Assembly (NCBI GenBank): GCA_905234815.1
Contig: CAJOIX010000002.1
Location: 3,287-67,286 of the forward strand
Direction of reading: 5' to 3'
DNA length: 64,000 nt
DNA from: an uncultured Prevotella sp.
GTDB lineage: Bacteria > Bacteroidota > Bacteroidia > Bacteroidales > Bacteroidaceae
Position numbers and translations under genes: made by a program
Shown: positions 58,464 to 64,000 of the stretch, one piece after another
Numbering within the stretch: the first letter of the stretch is position 1
How the letters are laid out: each line of letters starts with the position of its first letter
The notes under the pieces: model-generated
What the model was told of the DNA's origin: nothing
Seen by the model: only the letters and a program-made list of their open reading frames with translations
Database searches by the model: none

Positions 58464-60158
58464 ATGAAAAAAATACTCCTGCTGACATTATTTATCACCT
58501 TTTCGCTACTCTCTTTTGCCCAACCTGCACCAATAAAAAAAGCGGCAAAAGCCGTTTATCGACTAACCACTTATAACCAGCAAGGTGATATCCTGACTAC
58601 AACCTATGCCATTGCGCTCTCGTCTCAAGGTGAATGTGCTGCACAGTGGACGCCTTTTGTCGGTGCTGCACGTGCTACTCTTGAAGACAAAACAGGTAAA
58701 ATCTATCCTGTTGAAACCATTTTAGGAGCTAACGAACTCTACAATGTCTGCCGCTTTAAGGCAGAAGGACCCTTAACCGCACTATCGCTTGCATCTAAAC
58801 CCGTAACCTCGGGAAACAAAGTGTGGGCATCTCTACCCAATAAATTCGGAAAAACGGAAGAAACATCTATAAATAAAGTAGAAATATTCAACGAGAAATA
58901 CAATTATTATACCTTATCAAATCCCTTCGCAATCCCGTCTTCTTTTAGTGGACTGGCTCTAACTAATGCCGCAGGACAGGCTATAGGACTCATACAAGTA
59001 TCTGCACAAGGTGAAGCTTCGGCTATTGATTTGTCATTCATCCGTACGTTACAAATCACCGATGCACTGGCCATCAATGATCCCACATTGCTCACCACAC
59101 ACATTCGTTTGGCTCTTCCACAAAATAAAGAACAGGCCCTCACGCTTCTTGTCTTGATGGGACAACGTTCTGATTCGCTCACACGAGTGAATTATATCCA
59201 CGATTTTATCCGTCAGTTCCCTTCCGAAATTGATGGCTATCAGGCTCTGGCTGAAGAAGAATTGCGTGCCAAACATTATGGTGAAGCCCATAGCCAGCTT
59301 CAATATGCTATTAATAAATGCGACAAGAAGGATGAAGCGCATGCCGCATGGGCCAAGCTCATCTATCAGAAAAACATATGGTTTCCACAAGATGTTGCTG
59401 ATGAATTCACCATCAGCAATGGTCTCCAAGCCATTCGCACAGCATATAAGCTCCAGCCCCTACCAGCATACAAGCATCAGGAAGCGCAATTGCTTTTCCT
59501 GCAAAACCAATATGCAGAAGCTCTTGATATTTTTCTCTCGCTAACCAAGACAAACATTCGTAGTGGAGAAATCTTTTTTGAAGCCTCGGCTTGTAAAGAG
59601 GCATTAAAAGCACCTACTGAAGAAGTAATCTGCCTACTTGATTCTGCTGTCAACGTACATCTTGCTACCGAGCCACAACTGGCAGCACCTTATGTACTTT
59701 CGCGAGCTGACGCATGGAATCGTGCAGCTAACTACCGAAAGGCTGTCAGCGATTACAACCTCTACGACAGCATCAACGGCGGACGTCCCATTTCACCTGA
59801 ATTCTACTATGTTCGCTCGAAGTGTGAATTGCAAATCCGACAATTCCAACAAGCACTCACTGATTTAAACCGGGCATTGTTGCTCGATAGCCGCAACTCG
59901 CTTCTCTGGGCCGAAAAAGCTGCACTGCATTTACGTTTCAAGCAATACGAAGATGCCATTCGGGCTTCAGAATTTTGCTTAAAATTTGATGAACAAAATA
60001 CCGATGCAATGATTGTGGCAGGAATAGCCTTAGATGCTCAAAGTAAAGACAAGGCGCGTAGCAAGTCTGAAGCCAGTGAGAACAAACAGAAATCAATTGC
60101 CTTTTTTGATCGTGCCAAGGCTCTTGGCGACAATCGCGGCGACGCATACAGGAAATGA
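58464..60158 (+). CDS. Secreted protein with degenerate trypsin-like domain plus TPR repeats
   Basis: VYRLTTYNQQGDILTTTYAIALSSQGECAAQWTPFVGA..., NPFAIPSSFSGLALTNAAGQAIGLIQVS, then C-terminal TPRs. Confidence 0.75.
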   Translation: MKKILLLTLFITFSLLSFAQPAPIKKAAKAVYRLTTYNQQGDILTTTYAIALSSQGECAAQWTPFVGAARATLEDKTGKIYPVETILGANELYNVCRFKAEGPLTALSLASKPVTSGNKVWASLPNKFGKTEETSINKVEIFNEKYNYYTLSNPFAIPSSFSGLALTNAAGQAIGLIQVSAQGEASAIDLSFIRTLQITDALAINDPTLLTTHIRLALPQNKEQALTLLVLMGQRSDSLTRVNYIHDFIRQFPSEIDGYQALAEEELRAKHYGEAHSQLQYAINKCDKKDEAHAAWAKLIYQKNIWFPQDVADEFTISNGLQAIRTAYKLQPLPAYKHQEAQLLFLQNQYAEALDIFLSLTKTNIRSGEIFFEASACKEALKAPTEEVICLLDSAVNVHLATEPQLAAPYVLSRADAWNRAANYRKAVSDYNLYDSINGGRPISPEFYYVRSKCELQIRQFQQALTDLNRALLLDSRNSLLWAEKAALHLRFKQYEDAIRASEFCLKFDEQNTDAMIVAGIALDAQSKDKARSKSEASENKQKSIAFFDRAKALGDNRGDAYRK

Positions 60159-61438
60159 AGAATACATTAGGCCTCATTGCACTGTCACCCCTACTGGTAT
60201 TTGTAGTTGTCAATACAGCTACAGCCCTTATGGTGGGCGATTTCTATAAAGTGCCCATCTCGGTGGTTTTCCTTATTTCGTGTATTTTTGCCGTCTTGGT
60301 TGTTGGCAAAGGAAAAACACCTGACCGCATCAAAACATTTAGCAAGGGAGCAGGTTCAACCAATATTCTACTCATGATTTGGATTTTCGCCATGGCAGGA
60401 ACCTTTACCGCCACTGCGAAAGCAATGGGCAGCGTTGATACTACAGTCAATCTGATACTTTCACTCCTACCTGCGAATATGTTGCTGCCAGGTTTGTTTG
60501 TGACTGCGTGTTTGGTTTCATTTTCCATTGGCACAAGCGTTGGAACCATTGTGGCACTGGTGCCTATTGCAAGCGGACTTGCACAGTCGTGCGACATCCA
60601 TATGCCGCTAATGATAGCATCTGTAGTTGGTGGTGCCTTCTTTGGCGATAATCTTTCTTTTATTTCCGACACCACTGTTGTTGCAACAACCACTCAAGGG
60701 TGTTCCATGCGCGATAAATTCAAAGTCAACGCTTTTATCACGATGCCCGCAGCCATAATAACCTTGGTTTTATATCTCATTGTAGGTCATTCGCAGTCAG
60801 TGCATCTCCACGAATTGCCCTCCATTAATCCTTGGGCAGTGCTTCCCTACTTAGTAGTCATCTTGGGCGCATTTGTTGGAATGCATGTACTTTCTGTACT
60901 CAGCGTAGGATTACTTACAGCGGCTGCTATTGGACTTGCCAATGGTAGTTTCTCTGTACTTTCATTGATGACAACGATGAGTCTTGGAATGTTGAGCATG
61001 GGTGAGCTCATTCTTGTATCGCTCATGGCTGGCGGGTTATTGGAACTCATTAAACAAGCGGGTGGTGTTGATTTCATCATTGAGAAACTTTCACGAAAGC
61101 TATCCGGAAAACGAAGCGCTGAATTTTCAATTGGCGCATTGGTATCATTGGTTGATGCTTGCACAGCCAACAACACCATTGCCATACTTACTGTAGCAGA
61201 CACTGCTAAGCACATAGCTAAAACCTTCAATGTGGACCCACGCAAAACAGCCTCAATACTCGACACTTTTTCGTGCTGTATGCAAGGTCTCCTGCCCTAT
61301 GGTGCCCAATTACTTATGGCCGCAGGGTTGGCAGCAATTAGTCCCATGGAAATCATTCCTTATCTCTATTATACATTTATCTTAATCATCTCCGTCTGCG
61401 GAGCCATTATCTTGCGCTATCCACGCAGATATTCATAA
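60155..61438 (+). CDS. nhaC: NhaC-family Na+/H+ antiporter
   Basis: SFSIGTSVGTIVALVPIASGL; GGAFFGDNLSFISDTTVVATTTQGC; ATG overlaps upstream stop (ATGA). Confidence 0.93.
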   Translation: MKNTLGLIALSPLLVFVVVNTATALMVGDFYKVPISVVFLISCIFAVLVVGKGKTPDRIKTFSKGAGSTNILLMIWIFAMAGTFTATAKAMGSVDTTVNLILSLLPANMLLPGLFVTACLVSFSIGTSVGTIVALVPIASGLAQSCDIHMPLMIASVVGGAFFGDNLSFISDTTVVATTTQGCSMRDKFKVNAFITMPAAIITLVLYLIVGHSQSVHLHELPSINPWAVLPYLVVILGAFVGMHVLSVLSVGLLTAAAIGLANGSFSVLSLMTTMSLGMLSMGELILVSLMAGGLLELIKQAGGVDFIIEKLSRKLSGKRSAEFSIGALVSLVDACTANNTIAILTVADTAKHIAKTFNVDPRKTASILDTFSCCMQGLLPYGAQLLMAAGLAAISPMEIIPYLYYTFILIISVCGAIILRYPRRYS

Positions 61439-61448
61439 ATTCAATACT

Positions 61449-63182
61449 ATGAAAACAATTGTCCTTTCCATTTGCCTGCTGTGCTGCATTAGTGCTCATT
61501 CGAAGCCCAAAACCGTTACTATCCATTTGTTGGAAACTTCAGATGTGCACGGATCTTTCTTCCCCTACGACTTCATTACCTTCAAACCAAAACGGGGAAC
61601 GCTTGCCAGAATCAGTACCTATGTGAACCGCTTACGCCAGGAAACCAGCGGAAATGTTATTCTTCTCGACAATGGCGATATTCTCCAAGGCCAACCCACA
61701 TGCTATTTCTACAACTATGTGAATACGCAGGAGGAAAACATAGCAGCATCAGTAATCAATTACCTTTCATACGATGCTGAAACCATTGGCAATCACGATA
61801 TCGAAACAGGCCATTCTGTCTATGATAAATGGATAAAAGAAGTAACTTGTCCGATGCTGGGAGCCAACATCATCAATACAACCACGAACGAGCCTTATGT
61901 AAAACCATACACCATCGTAGAGCGACAGGGCATCCGCATCGCCATTCTTGGTATGTTGACTCCTGCCATCCCCAACTGGCTGCAACCCAACATTTGGAGT
62001 GGATTGCAATTTGAAGAAATGGTGTCGTGTGCCAAAAAGTGGGTAAAAATCATCAAAGAAACCGAAAAGCCTGATCTCATCGTTGGCCTCTTCCACAGTG
62101 GGAAGGACGGCGGTATCGTCACCAGCGAATATGCAGAAGATGCATCCCTACAAGTTGCAAAAGAAGTATCAGGATTTGATGTCATCTTCTTCGGTCATGA
62201 TCACACACAGCATAATAGCACGGTCACCAATCGCAAAGGAAATGAAGTCCTGTTTCTCAATCCGGCCAACAATGCCCTCGCTGTAGCTCAAGCCGATGTA
62301 ACCTTTGAAAAAAAGAACGGCCGGTGGAAAGTTGTCAAGAAAGAAGGCAAAGTAGTTGATGTCACCAAAGAGGAGATTGACCAACAATACATTCAACATT
62401 TCCAATCCCAGTTAGACAAAATCATGGCATTTGTCAATCGACAGATAGGAGTACTCGAAGAGACCATCACCACGCGCGATTGTTTCTTCGGTTCAAGCGC
62501 TTTCACTGACCTAATTCTAAACCTTCAATTGGAACTGACAGGTGCTGACATCGCTTTCAATGCCCCACTCCAATTCAACTCGACCATTAAAGCAGGACCA
62601 ATCCGCGTAAGCGATATGTTCAATCTCTACAAATTTGAAAATCAGCTATATGTGATGCGTCTCACGGGCGAAGAAATCCGTCGGCACCTGGAAATGAGTT
62701 ACGACCTGTGGGTCAACACCATGCAATCGCCCGACGACCATCTGCTCTTGCTTTCAGAATCGACCTTTGGCGATCAACAACGATTAGGCTTTAAGAATTT
62801 CTCCTTCAACTTCGATTCAGCAGCTGGCATTGACTATGTGGTGGATGTAACGAAGCCCGATGGCCAGAAAGTCAAAATTCTTCAAATGTCAAACGGCGAA
62901 CCATTCGATGAAACCAAATGGTATCGCGTAGCCCTCAATTCGTATCGTGCCAATGGCGGCGGTGAACTTCTCACGCGTGGTGCCGGCATCAAGAAAGAAG
63001 ATCTCAACGAGCGTATTATTTACCGAAGCGAACGCGACCAGCGTTTCTACCTGATGCAAGAGATTGAAAAGAAAGGAACAATACACCCCAAGTCCAACAA
63101 CAACTGGCGTTTCATACCTGAAGAATGGGTACAACCTGCAGCCAAGCGCGACAGCCTCATCCTCTTCGGTAAAAAACAATAA
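61449..63182 (+). CDS. Bifunctional metallophosphatase/5'-nucleotidase family protein
   Basis: LLETSDVHGSFFPYD; LLDNGDILQGQP; IGNHDIETG; FFGHDHTQHN; ALNSYRANGGGELLTRG. Confidence 0.95.
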   Translation: MKTIVLSICLLCCISAHSKPKTVTIHLLETSDVHGSFFPYDFITFKPKRGTLARISTYVNRLRQETSGNVILLDNGDILQGQPTCYFYNYVNTQEENIAASVINYLSYDAETIGNHDIETGHSVYDKWIKEVTCPMLGANIINTTTNEPYVKPYTIVERQGIRIAILGMLTPAIPNWLQPNIWSGLQFEEMVSCAKKWVKIIKETEKPDLIVGLFHSGKDGGIVTSEYAEDASLQVAKEVSGFDVIFFGHDHTQHNSTVTNRKGNEVLFLNPANNALAVAQADVTFEKKNGRWKVVKKEGKVVDVTKEEIDQQYIQHFQSQLDKIMAFVNRQIGVLEETITTRDCFFGSSAFTDLILNLQLELTGADIAFNAPLQFNSTIKAGPIRVSDMFNLYKFENQLYVMRLTGEEIRRHLEMSYDLWVNTMQSPDDHLLLLSESTFGDQQRLGFKNFSFNFDSAAGIDYVVDVTKPDGQKVKILQMSNGEPFDETKWYRVALNSYRANGGGELLTRGAGIKKEDLNERIIYRSERDQRFYLMQEIEKKGTIHPKSNNNWRFIPEEWVQPAAKRDSLILFGKKQ

Positions 63183-63187
63183 AACTA

Positions 63188-64000
63188 TGACAACCTGGTA
63201 CATTTTCTGTCAAGGTAAACTCCTGCTCCAGAAAGTCTCCTCCTGCTCCGCATCCACAGGAGAGAGCACTTATACCATACCGTCAGGCGAACAACCTCCT
63301 ATTAACAAAGACGAAGCTGCCAGACTTTTCTGTGCAGGCCACAATGCTGTTGGTTTTTATGTACCTCAACCAGACCTCCCAAGCCTCAGCAAATCCCTTT
63401 GCCAATCAAGAGCCTCGGATGAGCAGTCTGTTGCGTTCACGTTCATCCCCTTGAGAGAAACCTTCTCGCTCCTTCCCGCCGAAAAATACCAATTAGCCAC
63501 AAAATTAGCCGAGCTCACCTATTGGGACGAACAGACGCAGTATTGTTCCCACTGCGGAACGGTCTTAGAACCACTCACCGAAATCTCAAAACAATGTCCC
63601 AATTGCCACCAAGAGTTCTGGCCACAACTCTCCATTGCTGTCATCGTATTGATTCGGCGAGGCGACGAGGCTCTCTTGGTGCGCGCCAAGAATTTCCGTA
63701 AATATTTTTTCGGGTTAGTAGCCGGATTCGTAGAAACTGGAGAAACTCTCGAAGAAGCCGTTCAACGCGAGGTGAAAGAAGAAACCGGCCTTACCATCAG
63801 TAACATCCAATATCACTATTCCCAACCTTGGCCGTTCCCTTCGGGCCTCATGGTTGGTTTCTTTGCCGATTACCAAGAAGGCGACCTGCGCATTGACCAG
63901 TCAGAACTAATTGAAGGCGGCTGGTTCACCCGTCAAAACCTGCCCACCCTACCCGATGAGATGTCTATCGCCCGACGCCTCATTGAAGAATGGAAATCAA
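63188..64000 (+). CDS. nudC: NAD+ diphosphatase NudC, truncated by right window edge
   Basis: Open frame from ATG 63188 to window end: CSHCG...CPNC zinc ribbon, Nudix box GFVETGETLEEAVQREVKEETGL, SQPWPFPSGLM signature. Confidence 0.95.

Noticed and set aside
1-64000. Search by eye for IS elements, integrases, tRNA/rRNA, toxin-antitoxin or defence islands
   Set aside because: No transposase/integrase motifs, no tRNA-like T-loop contexts, and essentially all long ORFs assign to housekeeping or envelope families

Overview
The window reads as a chromosomal core segment from a Bacteroidales bacterium, most likely Prevotella-like. The basis is the gene families present (Bat operon, DUF4835, DUF3127, DUF3078, DUF5112/DUF5113 sensor kinase, BamA/TamA-like and OmpP1-like proteins) and repeated TAnnTTTG-type -7 promoter elements. 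I support about 50 protein-coding genes, one RNase P RNA (rnpB, about 2885-3265), several intrinsic terminators and promoter-like sites, and two short repeat arrays. I found no rRNA, tRNA, prophage, IS element or CRISPR array. The ORF track misses a 57-aa membrane protein (14999-15172), the 5' part of nudC running off the right edge, and the 3' tail of a CDS on the left edge. The two signals most worth follow-up are: (1) two intergenic arrays about 19 kb apart (18002-18089 and 37055-37142), each exactly four 22-bp units built on the palindromic core AAAAGC(ATA/TAT)GCTTTT; read in opposite orientations they share the same layout of three same-sense units plus one inverted unit; (2) a 1071-aa sensor protein (3303-6518) that looks like two complementary half-kinases in tandem. 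The first half has an intact ATP-binding domain but no phosphoacceptor His. The second, behind another membrane-anchored segment, has an H-E...P motif but a degenerate ATPase-like tail. Other observations include a degenerate trypsin-fold/TPR protein, a fused BatD-BatE in a Bat operon without an adjacent moxR, a 42-bp in-frame tandem duplication in an OmpP1-like gene, and a secreted Tyr/Trp/Gly-rich protein. No database search or folding was run; family names come from recognising sequence motifs.
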